DNA of 64,000 nt. Source: Bacteroidota bacterium (GTDB lineage: Bacteria; Bacteroidota; Bacteroidia; Chitinophagales; Chitinophagaceae). Each line of letters starts with the position of its first letter. The first letter of the stretch is position 1. Shown piece after piece: positions 28,273 through 37,518 of the stretch. Location: assembly GCA_018267575.1 (NCBI GenBank), contig JAFDYF010000056.1, positions 62,001-126,000 of the forward strand. The letters run 5' to 3'. The notes beneath the pieces are model-generated. The model was not told the DNA's origin. It did no database searches and saw nothing but the letters and a program-made list of their open reading frames with translations. Position numbers and translations under genes: made by a program.

Positions 28273-29796
28273 TTACCAGCCTTGGCTCTGTTTGATAACG
28301 CCATTGCTATTATCGATATCCGATTGAGGCACTGGCCATACATCATTTACATCTGGGTTAAATGTTCTTGCTGGCCATATTTCCGATCCTGTAACCCCAT
28401 GTAAAGGCTGTGCGTACACGGCTTGTGCATCGCCCCAACGGACAAGATCGCGATGGCGGTCAGACCATTCCCCTGCCAACTCACAGCGGCGCTGCAATTT
28501 CAGTTCATTCATGTCGGCATTCTGAACGGGTAACAAACCAGCTCTCTCACGGATCATATTTATATAAGTGTCGGCGTTTTTGTTTTGCATCAGTGCTGCT
28601 TCTGCTTTGATCAAAATCACTTCTGCATAACGCAGCAGGGGAACATTCAAGGAAGTGGTAGGATGATCACCATTGGAACTGATATAGGTGCCAATCGGGT
28701 TTGCATAACCGTATGGTTCCATATATTTACGGAACTGATATCCTGAAAGACTGTTGGTGGAACTATAGGTCCGCATTTGGCCAAAATACATAAACTGATC
28801 ACCCGGTTTTAAGATAGTTGCACTCAATCGGGTATCATTGGGAAGGTAAGCATTGTACAGTTCTTGTGTTGGGGTGTAATAGCCCCATCCATTATACAAT
28901 CCCCAACCTTTGTTTTCGAGCATGCAGCCAGGCAATATGCTGCCCCAACCATCGGATCCGCCACCTGTGCTAGTTGCAGACCAAATATATTCACTTGACC
29001 AATTGTTGGCAATGGTGAACACATCTGAAAAATTGGTCAATAAATGATGCTTGCCACTGTTGATCACAGAGTCGGCATACAACTCGGCATTGGCATAATC
29101 TTTCTTATACAAATATACTTTGGAAAGATAGGCCCAAGCGGCTGTTTTGTGTGCCCTCCCATAATCTGCAGGACTATAGGAATCAAAATAGGGCAATAGC
29201 GAAGCTGCCGTTTTCAAATCTGAAATGATATAATCATAATTTTGGTTCACATTAGCGGCTCTTGGAATATTGGAGGCGTCAGATGGGTTTTCCCTATTTG
29301 CGATGGGCACTCCGGCTTTTGCATCTCCATAATTGGCGGCCAGTTGAAAATACATCAATCCGCTTAGGAAATAGGCTTCGCCCAATATCCGATTTTTAAG
29401 GTTGGCATCCATGGTGATGGATGGTACATGGAAAATGACATCATTGGCTCTCTTGATTACTTTATAGCGTAGGCGCCATTGCCCATCCGTGTATGAACCT
29501 CCAATAAAGGAAGGGTTGAAATTTTTGATATTGTTGGCCTGTGCATTGGCTCTTCCTATTACCATATCATCACTGGCAGCCACGAACCAAAAAGTGCCCC
29601 TGCCATAAAAATCCTCATCATCGAAGAGTTCATACATCGCATTTTCCCCACTGATTGCATCGTTTTCACTGGTCCAAAAACTTCCAGATGATGGGGAGCC
29701 TTCAGGAAGTATATCCAATTTTTTTGTGCAGGATGCTGCAATAACAATAAACAAAACCAACAGACAACCAAGATATAATTTTATTTGATGCTTCAT
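28273..29796 (-). CDS. SusD/RagB-like surface glycan- or nutrient-binding lipoprotein (locus 1)
   Basis: The 507-residue protein is a lipoprotein with the lipobox ending at Cys23 (VIAASC). It then shows the SusD/RagB pattern: a helical TPR-like scaffold (ILGEAYFLSGLMYFQLAANYG) and a C-terminal segment with the typical RRCELAGEWSDRHRDLVRWG motif. SusD proteins cap the SusC barrel and bind the ligand before import. It follows susC by 18 bases on the same strand, the usual order. The ligand is unknown. Confidence 0.93.
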   Translation of the reverse strand: MKHQIKLYLGCLLVLFIVIAASCTKKLDILPEGSPSSGSFWTSENDAISGENAMYELFDDEDFYGRGTFWFVAASDDMVIGRANAQANNIKNFNPSFIGGSYTDGQWRLRYKVIKRANDVIFHVPSITMDANLKNRILGEAYFLSGLMYFQLAANYGDAKAGVPIANRENPSDASNIPRAANVNQNYDYIISDLKTAASLLPYFDSYSPADYGRAHKTAAWAYLSKVYLYKKDYANAELYADSVINSGKHHLLTNFSDVFTIANNWSSEYIWSATSTGGGSDGWGSILPGCMLENKGWGLYNGWGYYTPTQELYNAYLPNDTRLSATILKPGDQFMYFGQMRTYSSTNSLSGYQFRKYMEPYGYANPIGTYISSNGDHPTTSLNVPLLRYAEVILIKAEAALMQNKNADTYINMIRERAGLLPVQNADMNELKLQRRCELAGEWSDRHRDLVRWGDAQAVYAQPLHGVTGSEIWPARTFNPDVNDVWPVPQSDIDNSNGVIKQSQGW

Positions 29797-29814
29797 ATCA
29801 ATAATTTAAAAAGT

Positions 29815-32800
29815 TTAGAACACAATATTTATCCCTAAAAGAAATGATCTTGCCTGTGGATAACGGGCTAAATCAATCCCGTAATTATCCATGCCCACTT
29901 CTGGATCAAAACCACTGTATTTTGTAAACGTTAGTAGGTTATTGGAAGTAAGGTATAAACGGGCTGAACTCAATTTGGCACGGCTCACCAATTTACTTGG
30001 TAGGCTGTAACCAATGGTCAGGTTTTTCACACGCAGGTAGGAGCCATCTTCTATATATAGATCAGAGGTATTACCAAAATTGCCATTGGGGTCTGTGCGG
30101 GATATCCTTGGCAAATTGGAACCTGTATTCGTGGGTGACCATGCATTCAAAACCCCAGTGAGCAAATTGTAGTTCTGGCCGGTTCCTGCATTCAAACTGG
30201 TATACTTAAGTGCATTGAAGAGGTGGTTGCCTTTAACGCCCTGTACAAAAATATTGAGGTCAAATCCTTTGTAGGCAGCGTTGAAAGATAGTCCATAGGA
30301 AAAATCAGGATAGGCGCCCCTCACAATTTGTCGGTCATTATTGTTTATTTTACCATCGCCATTCGCATCCACAAATTTCATATCACCCGGTTTCGCTAAT
30401 GGCTGAATGATTTTACCGTTTTTGTCAACATAATTATTGATATCTGCCTGGGTTTGGAAAATCCCTGCAGTCTTTATGACATTATAGCTGTAGAGTTCAT
30501 ATCCAGTTTGGTTAATCACGGGGTTCAAAATGCTGCGCACATTTGCATCCAAAACAATGGTTTGTTGATTGTTTGGTAATGAAACCAATTTGTTTTTGAT
30601 TGATGATACATTTAGATTAACACCGTATGTAAACTCTTTTTGCGGGTTGCTATTATATCCAATACCCAATTCGATTCCCTTATCCTGGGCTGTTCCCCCA
30701 TTTACCCATTGCCCTTTAACACCAGATGTACTTGGTGTTTGCACGAGCATCAGCATGTCCTCCGTCGTTTTGATAAAATAATCGGCGGTGAATGAAAGTC
30801 TATTTTTTATGATGGACATGTCCATACCATAATCCAATTGACGGGATTTAGCCCAAGTCAGTTTGGGGTTTGGCAACATTGTTTCTGCATAGCCAAATAC
30901 TTGGGCTGAAGGAGATCCCATGTACGCAATGGTGGGACTTAAAGTTGGACTAACCGCACTTGGGGAAAGACTTCCTAAATTTCCCAATACACCATAGCTT
31001 GCTCTAAGTTTTAAGGAGGAGAGCCAATTAATTGAGCGCATGAACTCTTCCTTGCTTAGCATCCAGCCTGCAGAAATGGATGGATAGTTCTGAAAACGAT
31101 TTTGCTTGGCTACCAAGGAGGATCCATCATAACGATCGATCAATGATAGCATGTATTTCCCTCTATAATCGTAGTTGACCCTTGCAAAATATGAGATGAG
31201 GGCATCGTTCATTTTATAACTGGAAGGCTTATAAAAATCATTACCGTTCTGTAAATAGCGATAGATGGTACGCTCATCGCTAAAATTTTGGGTGAATACA
31301 TTCAGCCCGGTCCATTCCCTTGCTTCATAGCTGTAGCCAGCCACCGCATCAATATGGTGATCGCCGAAAGATTTGTTGTACGATAATGTTTGCTCAGAAA
31401 GAATATCGGTAAAGTCGCTGATATTATAGTTCAATTGGTTTTTATCGAAAATCTTACCTATTTCCAAAATTCTTGTCGTGAAATCTTTTTCATTTACATT
31501 TTGCTTGGTATAGGCGAAATTAGCCCGATAGGTCAATCCTTTCATGGGTTTGATCTCAACATAAGGGTTGAAGAAAAGATTGCTGATTGGATTTTTGTAA
31601 TCAATGCGTTTGAGATAAGCAACTGGGTTGATTACATCACCATAGGACCCCGCATACTGTGCGGGCAAACCAGAAAAACCACCGGTTGAATTATAAATAG
31701 GCACACTGGGCGGATAATATATGGCTGCAAGGATAGCACCGGTATACCCGCTGCTGGTATTGGCGCCATTTCCATTGGTAAAAGAATAGGCAAGGTTTTC
31801 ACCCATTTTCAACCAAGGTTTCAACTGCTGATCCATATTGATCCGGAAATTATAACGCTTGGAATACGTGTTCAACAAAATGCCCTCCTGATTGCGGTAA
31901 CCCAAGCTCATGAAATAATGGGATTTGTCCGTGCCACCGTTAATGTTCAGGTTATAATCATTGATTTTGCCATTCTGGAAAACGGCATCCACCCAATTGG
32001 TACGTGTAATTTGCCCATCTGGGTAAACGCTTGCATTGAAGGCATCTTGCCTAGCCAACCCTGCATTGTCGGAGGCAATATTCATCACATCCGCAAATTG
32101 TTTTGCGTTCAATGCCTGCAATTTTCTCCAAGCGGATTGTTGGCCATATTTCACATCCAAGGAAATAGAAGCCGCACCCGATTTCCCTTTTTTGGTGGTG
32201 ATTAAAATAACACCACCAGAGGCCCGAGCACCATAGATGGAGGCGGAAGCATCTTTCAATATATCAATGGACGCGATTTCAGATGGGTTGATAACAGGTG
32301 TGCCAGAGAAAATGGCACCATCGATCACATACAAAACGTTCTCCCCGTTGATGCCGCCCATGCCCCTAATATTTATTCTAGGGGCACTGGTTGGGTCTCC
32401 CCCTTCATTTTGAATGGTCACCCCCGCGGCCTTGCCTTGCAAAAGCTCGGCCACATTATTCACGGAGCGGGAGGTGGCTTTGTCCAAATGTACCCTTGTG
32501 ATGGCATTTACAATTTTATCTTTCTTTTGTGAGCCATAACCCACCACCACTACGCTGTCCATGGATTGTTTTAATGGCTCAAGCTGCACGGTTATTTCTG
32601 CATCCGTTTTCACTTTTATTTCCTTACTGGCATAGCCGACCATGGATACCACCAAGATGGCTTCAGATCCATTGATATCAATGGAGAAATGGCCGTTCGC
32701 ATCAGTAGTGGCAAACTTATTGGTGCCTTTTATAAGAATGGTTGCATAAGCCAATGGACCATTGTCGCCCATTACCGTGCCTTTTACAATATTGGCTGCA

Positions 32801-33210
32801 ATCGTATATGAAGCAAAGGAGGAATTTGAATTGGGTGATGTTTGGTAGAGGACATTTTTATCCTTGGCATCCTTTGGGTAAATAACAATGGTGTTGGATA
32901 TCTCCATATAGGCAAGATTGGTCTGCTGAAGCATGTTTTTCAACAGGTCCTCCATACGGAAACTTTTTTTCTCTCTCAATGTGATCACATATTTTTCCAC
33001 TTGCTTGGCATCGTACGTAAATTTTAAATTCGTTTTTGCAGCTAGGTTTTGCAATATCGTTTCGAGGGGCAGTTTGTTTGCATCTACAGTAACAAGGGTA
33101 TTCAACGCATTTTGTGAATAGCCCATAAATGCGGTAAGGAGGATAATAAACGTTATGCTGGTTTTTTTGAGCATAGAACGCCCCTTCCATTTTTGGCAAA
33201 ATTTGACCAT
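29815..33210 (-). CDS. SusC-like TonB-dependent receptor with STN signalling domain (locus 1)
   Basis: The 1131-residue frame has an N-terminal signal peptide; the start may instead be the ATG at 33174, giving the more usual MLKKTSITFIILL start. After it comes an STN/secretin-like domain (about 40-115), a carboxypeptidase-regulatory-like beta-sandwich, the TonB box region (VVVVGYGSQ), a plug and a C-terminal barrel ending in LLGINIVF. STN domains let the receptor signal across the envelope to a FecR anti-sigma factor, and a FecR/ECF pair lies directly upstream. The receptor therefore probably both imports its ligand and induces its own operon. Confidence 0.93.
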   Translation of the reverse strand: MVKFCQKWKGRSMLKKTSITFIILLTAFMGYSQNALNTLVTVDANKLPLETILQNLAAKTNLKFTYDAKQVEKYVITLREKKSFRMEDLLKNMLQQTNLAYMEISNTIVIYPKDAKDKNVLYQTSPNSNSSFASYTIAANIVKGTVMGDNGPLAYATILIKGTNKFATTDANGHFSIDINGSEAILVVSMVGYASKEIKVKTDAEITVQLEPLKQSMDSVVVVGYGSQKKDKIVNAITRVHLDKATSRSVNNVAELLQGKAAGVTIQNEGGDPTSAPRINIRGMGGINGENVLYVIDGAIFSGTPVINPSEIASIDILKDASASIYGARASGGVILITTKKGKSGAASISLDVKYGQQSAWRKLQALNAKQFADVMNIASDNAGLARQDAFNASVYPDGQITRTNWVDAVFQNGKINDYNLNINGGTDKSHYFMSLGYRNQEGILLNTYSKRYNFRINMDQQLKPWLKMGENLAYSFTNGNGANTSSGYTGAILAAIYYPPSVPIYNSTGGFSGLPAQYAGSYGDVINPVAYLKRIDYKNPISNLFFNPYVEIKPMKGLTYRANFAYTKQNVNEKDFTTRILEIGKIFDKNQLNYNISDFTDILSEQTLSYNKSFGDHHIDAVAGYSYEAREWTGLNVFTQNFSDERTIYRYLQNGNDFYKPSSYKMNDALISYFARVNYDYRGKYMLSLIDRYDGSSLVAKQNRFQNYPSISAGWMLSKEEFMRSINWLSSLKLRASYGVLGNLGSLSPSAVSPTLSPTIAYMGSPSAQVFGYAETMLPNPKLTWAKSRQLDYGMDMSIIKNRLSFTADYFIKTTEDMLMLVQTPSTSGVKGQWVNGGTAQDKGIELGIGYNSNPQKEFTYGVNLNVSSIKNKLVSLPNNQQTIVLDANVRSILNPVINQTGYELYSYNVIKTAGIFQTQADINNYVDKNGKIIQPLAKPGDMKFVDANGDGKINNNDRQIVRGAYPDFSYGLSFNAAYKGFDLNIFVQGVKGNHLFNALKYTSLNAGTGQNYNLLTGVLNAWSPTNTGSNLPRISRTDPNGNFGNTSDLYIEDGSYLRVKNLTIGYSLPSKLVSRAKLSSARLYLTSNNLLTFTKYSGFDPEVGMDNYGIDLARYPQARSFLLGINIVF

Positions 33211-33240
33211 GGTTCTTTTATGTTTTGATGAATAAAAAAC

Positions 33241-34206
33241 TTAGCCTTGCGATTGGATAAGGATACTATCTTGTTGTTGCAGAAACCTTATCCCTTCTTT
33301 TCCCCCAATCATGTTCAACACTTTGATTAGCTGGTACAGAGAAATATTTTTGTTTACATGTATTGTATAATTGCCTGCTTGCGGGTCAACTTGGTTGAGC
33401 ACGGTAATGCCATACTGTGTTTCGATCCATTGCTTCAATTCACTAATGTTGACATTTTGTAAGAAGACATCCCCTCTTGTCCATCCGTCAGCTTCGTTTC
33501 TCAGCACGGAGTCCACCCGAACTTTCTTTTCTTTAGCATTGTATCTAAGCCTTTCTGAAGGGTGTAAAATCCCAAGGGTATCGGAACCGTTACTTACGGC
33601 TACACGCCCTGTCACAACGGATACCTTAACATCTTCCAAGCTGTCGATGAGCTTCACTGAAAAGGAAGTGCCCTTAACAGTGGTTGTCAATTGGCCAGAA
33701 ACAATCGTGAATGGGTGATTGGGGTCCTTTCTGACTTCAAAAAATACTTCTCCTCTTTTGAGGACGATATGTCGATTGCCTACAAAATTCTTTGCAAAAC
33801 TGATAGAGGACGAATCGTTCAACCATATATCGCTACTGTCTGGGAGTCGATACTTGAGTACTTGTCCAACTTTGGATGAAATGGTAATGGTCCCAATTTC
33901 TCTTTGGCTTACAAATATCATTAGCCCAATAGCAAGCCCAATAACTGATGCCGCTACCGCAAAGCTGATTTTTTTGCCTATCCGATTTTTGTTTTTTAGC
34001 TCTGGGCCTAGGTTTGTTTGTTGGTAAATGTTTTCTCGAATCCGGGCTTTTGTTTCATCTCTTTCCAATATGGAATCAAAATGGAAGACTTCCCCAACAT
34101 CTACCAGGTTATCCAAATATTTATTTAATGCCTCTAATTCTGGGCCGGAAATATTTCCTTCTTTCCATTTTTTGAGCAAATCCAAAAACAATTCTTTATC
34201 CAGCAT
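33241..34206 (-). CDS. FecR-type anti-sigma factor
   Basis: The 321-residue protein has a short cytoplasmic N-domain (DUF4880-like, about 1-75) and one membrane helix at about 80-99. A periplasmic FecR domain follows, with the block KYRLPDSSDIWLNDSSSISF and RGEVFFEV. A final domain of about 70 residues, ending with NYTIHVNKNISLYQLIKVLNMI, is the secretin/STN-like C-terminal domain seen in Bacteroidota FecR proteins. It lies between its sigma gene and the STN-containing susC and is likely to pass the receptor signal to the sigma factor. Confidence 0.92.
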   Translation of the reverse strand: MLDKELFLDLLKKWKEGNISGPELEALNKYLDNLVDVGEVFHFDSILERDETKARIRENIYQQTNLGPELKNKNRIGKKISFAVAASVIGLAIGLMIFVSQREIGTITISSKVGQVLKYRLPDSSDIWLNDSSSISFAKNFVGNRHIVLKRGEVFFEVRKDPNHPFTIVSGQLTTTVKGTSFSVKLIDSLEDVKVSVVTGRVAVSNGSDTLGILHPSERLRYNAKEKKVRVDSVLRNEADGWTRGDVFLQNVNISELKQWIETQYGITVLNQVDPQAGNYTIHVNKNISLYQLIKVLNMIGGKEGIRFLQQQDSILIQSQG

Positions 34207-34244
34207 TAACTGCTTTATATATAAAGACAGGAAAAAATGTGGGT

Positions 34245-34793
34245 TTAACTATTGGTAGGAAAAAAATGTGAAAAATAAATTTTCAATTTTTTGACGGAAG
34301 CGTTTAGTTGGTTCCTGACGGTTTGAGGGGAGCGTTTGGTGTGGGCTGCAATTTCGGCAATGGTCAAATGTTCCTCATTATAGAGACGGAACACTTCTTG
34401 TGTTTTTTTGGGTAGTGCAGCCTTAGACATAGCAAGTGTTTTCTGAAAATCCGAAGTGTGGGTTTTTTCTTCGGCAGTATAGGGGCTAGGCTTGAGCATG
34501 GATTCCTGAAGTTCCAATAAGTCTTTTTTTTGAGCAGCAAGCTGGTTGAGGCATCGGTTGCGGGTGGCCGTAAATAAATACCCGTTGATAGAGGAAACCA
34601 CGGGGAGTGTTTCTTTTTTCTTCCAAATATGTACAAACAAGTCCTGCACTATTTCTTCTGAAACTTCTTTGCTTTTCAATATTTTGAAAGCAAATTGAAA
34701 TAATGATTCCCAGTGCTTTTCGAACAAAGCATCTAAGGCTTTTGAATCACCAGCAATGAGTTGTTGCCAAAGCAGAAGGTCAGCATTAGCCAT
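34245..34793 (-). CDS. FecI-type ECF sigma factor (locus 1)
   Basis: From the ATG at 34793 the product is 182 residues. The frame extends upstream to 34895 but that part is not sigma-like. Region 2 is visible in LFQFAFKILKSKEVSEEIVQDLFVHIW and region 4 in QEVFRLYNEEHLTIAEIAAHTKRSPQTVRNQL. FecR follows after 38 bases, so sigma and anti-sigma are one unit that should drive susC/susD. This is the canonical FecI/FecR/STN-TonB receptor arrangement. Confidence 0.9.
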   Translation of the reverse strand: MANADLLLWQQLIAGDSKALDALFEKHWESLFQFAFKILKSKEVSEEIVQDLFVHIWKKKETLPVVSSINGYLFTATRNRCLNQLAAQKKDLLELQESMLKPSPYTAEEKTHTSDFQKTLAMSKAALPKKTQEVFRLYNEEHLTIAEIAAHTKRSPQTVRNQLNASVKKLKIYFSHFFPTNS

Positions 34794-35464
34794 TAGGAGC
34801 ACTTTTAAAAGAAAATCAGTCAGTTTTCTCCAGCAAAATAAGTGCATATTGATTGGACTAATATCAAGCTTGACCATGCAAATTAGTAAACTCAAAAACG
34901 AATGTTGAAAATATAATATAATAATAAATATAATTTGAATTGATTAATATAATGAATTTCAAAAATGAATTTTTGGTCATTTTTTTGCTTTGAATATTGC
35001 AATTATGAATGGGGGTATAATTAAAACTATTCGGAGAATAAAAAATATGGATAGTTTTAATCTGTAATTTTTTTTGACAAATAATATTAAGATAACATGC
35101 TTTTTTGCAATCTAAAGTAAGTTTGAAACAGACCAATGATATGAAAATCGGTAACCACTCCTGTTCCACATATTAGTACAAAATCTTAATAAAATCTATT
35201 CTGTAAAAATGGCAAATACATCTTTGCCGCATTTGCTATTATATTTTCTGTTGTGATTGTCTATCTTTCCTGATATTGTAGAATGTAAATGAAAGCTCAA
35301 TGCATATTATTTTTTGAAACTGTATTTTATTTCAACGCGGGCAATATAAAAATGAAAATGTGATTGGGTATATCAAAAACAAAGATGATAGTATTGAATT
35401 CAAAGAGGATTTTCAATAATCAAGACTAAATTTGATCTTAGCCTTATATACAAAACGTTTCATT
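34794..35464. other. AT-rich intergenic region without recognisable gene
   Basis: These 671 bases separate the locus 1 sigma gene from the symporter gene at the end of locus 2, both read leftward. Composition is strongly A+T rich. I find only short frames without family resemblance, no hairpin terminator and no convincing -7 box oriented toward the sigma gene. It should hold the sigma promoter, but I cannot place it. Confidence 0.6.
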
Positions 35465-36691
35465 CTACGATAGGGGCAGTTGAATATTGTTGTTTTGGTA
35501 TTTATCCCTTCTTGAACAAAACAGACCATAGATCACAATCAGAACAAAACAAAAAGCGGGTACCAAATAGGATATTTGAAGACCAAACCGATCCGCAATC
35601 ATCCCCTGCAACGGTGGGAATACGGCGCCACCCACGATGGCTATATTCATTAATGCTGAACCCTTTTCTGTAAAATCCCCAATATTTTCAATGCCCAAAC
35701 TAAAGATGGTTGGGAACTGTATGGAAATAAAGATTCCCAATAAAACCATGAAATAGGCATTCCAAGGTGATTTGGTAAGTGCGCATACCAGCAAGATTAG
35801 AATCATGCCAATGCCAAAAATAGCAACCAGCCTACCCGCTGAAAAAAAACGGAAAAGATAAATACCTATAAAACCAAAAATAGTAGTGACGATATAATAG
35901 TAAGTTAAAAAAGTGGCAGCTTTATCCGGACTAAAGCCCACAATGTTTTTATCTTGGAGATAGCTGATAAAAAAACCAGCAGTACAAGCATCAGCTCCTA
36001 TATAAAAAAACATGATGATGGCACCCCAAAACAACTGTGGATATTTTCTGGATTCCTTTACAATAGAAAAAAATCCAAACCCCTTTGATAAAGCAGGTTT
36101 AAAACTGGGGAGTATCGAAAATAATATGAATAGTGCCAGTAGAAAAATACCGATGCCGATAACTAAATAAGGTCGATAGAACAAGATGCTTTTGTCCTGA
36201 GCATAAATGAGGCTGGTGCCCAATACTGGGGTCAGCGCATAGCCAATCCTTGAAAAGACCTGTACAAAATTTACACGGGCATGGGCCCCTTCTGGCGCTC
36301 CCAACATGGCAGCCAAGGGATTCGCGGCAACATTGATGAGGGTAACGCCGATAGATACTACAAACAAAGCAACCAGCGCCAATAAAAAAGAGGAATTAAA
36401 ATAGGCCGGGATAAAAATAAAACAACCGATGCTACAAATAGCGAGCGCTGTCAATAAGCTAATCTTATATCCGTATCTCGAAATGAAATAGGCTATGGGG
36501 ATGGGTAAAAAAAGATAACCTAAATAAAAAGACTGCTGTACTCGGGTTGCCTGGGTATAAGAAAGATGAAAAGAATCTTTGAGTGAAGGCAGCAGTATGT
36601 CGTTCATACAAACAATCGCTCCAACAAACAAAAAAATAGCGGCTACCAGTAATAGTGGTTTCTTCTGATGCTTCATCTTTTGGGTGGTCAT
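35465..36691 (-). CDS. FucP-like major facilitator sugar:H+ symporter
   Basis: The 408-residue protein has twelve predicted helices and the fucose/glucose permease pattern: ATRVQQSFYLGYLFLPIPIAYFISRYGYK in helices 1-2, NVAANPLAAMLG in helix 4, and ARVNFVQVFSRIGYALTPVLGT in helix 5. Members carry L-fucose, glucose, galactose or N-acetylglucosamine in symport with protons. It is the last gene of the leftward locus, so the imported sugar is likely the one processed by the adjoining dehydrogenases. An alternative ATG lies at 36676. Confidence 0.87.
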   Translation of the reverse strand: MTTQKMKHQKKPLLLVAAIFLFVGAIVCMNDILLPSLKDSFHLSYTQATRVQQSFYLGYLFLPIPIAYFISRYGYKISLLTALAICSIGCFIFIPAYFNSSFLLALVALFVVSIGVTLINVAANPLAAMLGAPEGAHARVNFVQVFSRIGYALTPVLGTSLIYAQDKSILFYRPYLVIGIGIFLLALFILFSILPSFKPALSKGFGFFSIVKESRKYPQLFWGAIIMFFYIGADACTAGFFISYLQDKNIVGFSPDKAATFLTYYYIVTTIFGFIGIYLFRFFSAGRLVAIFGIGMILILLVCALTKSPWNAYFMVLLGIFISIQFPTIFSLGIENIGDFTEKGSALMNIAIVGGAVFPPLQGMIADRFGLQISYLVPAFCFVLIVIYGLFCSRRDKYQNNNIQLPLS

Positions 36692-36752
36692 TATGATTTA
36701 TCGAAACCGATGTTTACTTCAATCTGTATTCCTCTTTGTCATTGACCTTTTA

Positions 36753-37508
36753 TTAATAGGTGGCCCGGCCTCCTGAAATATCATAGATAAATCCAGTGGA
36801 AAAACTGTTTTCATCCGAAACGATAAAGCAGCACATCGCGGCCACTTCCTCTACAGTACCCAAACGTTTCATCGGTATTTTGGCAGTCATATAATCCAAT
36901 TGTTCCTTCGAAGTATTATCATTCATGGGTGTTTTAATAACGGCCGGGGCCAAACCATTCACTGTGATTTTAGTGTCTGCAAATTCTTTGGCCACTCCTT
37001 TTACCAAACCAATTACCCCCGCTTTGGAAGCGGAATAACCAACCATACCCGGGTTTCCTTCTTTGCCCGACACGGAAGAAATCAATAATAAACGTCCCAT
37101 ACCCAGTTGTTTCATTTCCTGTAAAACGTATTTGGTGATGAGGAAGGAACCTTTGAGGTTCACTTCGTATAATTTGTCAAATTCAACAGTGGCATATTCA
37201 GTGATTTTGGTGCTGGTAGGACCTACAATGCCTGCGGAATTGATTAGGATATCAATCCTGCCAAATTCTTTCTTGACCTGCGATACACTATTTTCTACCT
37301 GTTCTTCATTGCTGATATCTACTTGGTATCCTTTCGCCTTGATATGCTGTTGCTCAAATTCAGTCAATGTCTGTTGCAGCAATATCTGGTTGAAATCAAA
37401 TAAAGCTACCGTAGCTCCTTCCTGACCAAGCCTAAGCGCTACGGCCTTGCCTATGCCTCCGGCAGCTCCTGTGATAATGGCAATCTTATTTCCAAACCGT
37501 TCGTTCAT
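36753..37508 (-). CDS. Short-chain dehydrogenase/reductase (locus 2, SDR A)
   Basis: The 251-residue protein is a classical SDR with TGAAGGIG at 13-20, NSAG near 90-93, Ser144/145, Tyr158 and Lys162 of the catalytic set, and Asp38 after strand 2 (ALFDFN), which favours NAD. It lies ten bases after the enolase-superfamily gene and before the symporter. In known L-fucose-type oxidation an SDR acts on the 2-keto-3-deoxy sugar acid formed by the dehydratase; another is the sugar 1-dehydrogenase. Which of the two SDRs does which is not readable. Confidence 0.88.
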   Translation of the reverse strand: MNERFGNKIAIITGAAGGIGKAVALRLGQEGATVALFDFNQILLQQTLTEFEQQHIKAKGYQVDISNEEQVENSVSQVKKEFGRIDILINSAGIVGPTSTKITEYATVEFDKLYEVNLKGSFLITKYVLQEMKQLGMGRLLLISSVSGKEGNPGMVGYSASKAGVIGLVKGVAKEFADTKITVNGLAPAVIKTPMNDNTSKEQLDYMTAKIPMKRLGTVEEVAAMCCFIVSDENSFSTGFIYDISGGRATY

Positions 37509-37518
37509 GGTTGTTTAT

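Noticed and set aside
34864..35169. 101-codon frame on the minus strand in the AT-rich gap before the sigma gene
   Set aside because: Low-complexity Asn/Ile/Tyr-rich translation as expected from AT-rich non-coding DNA.
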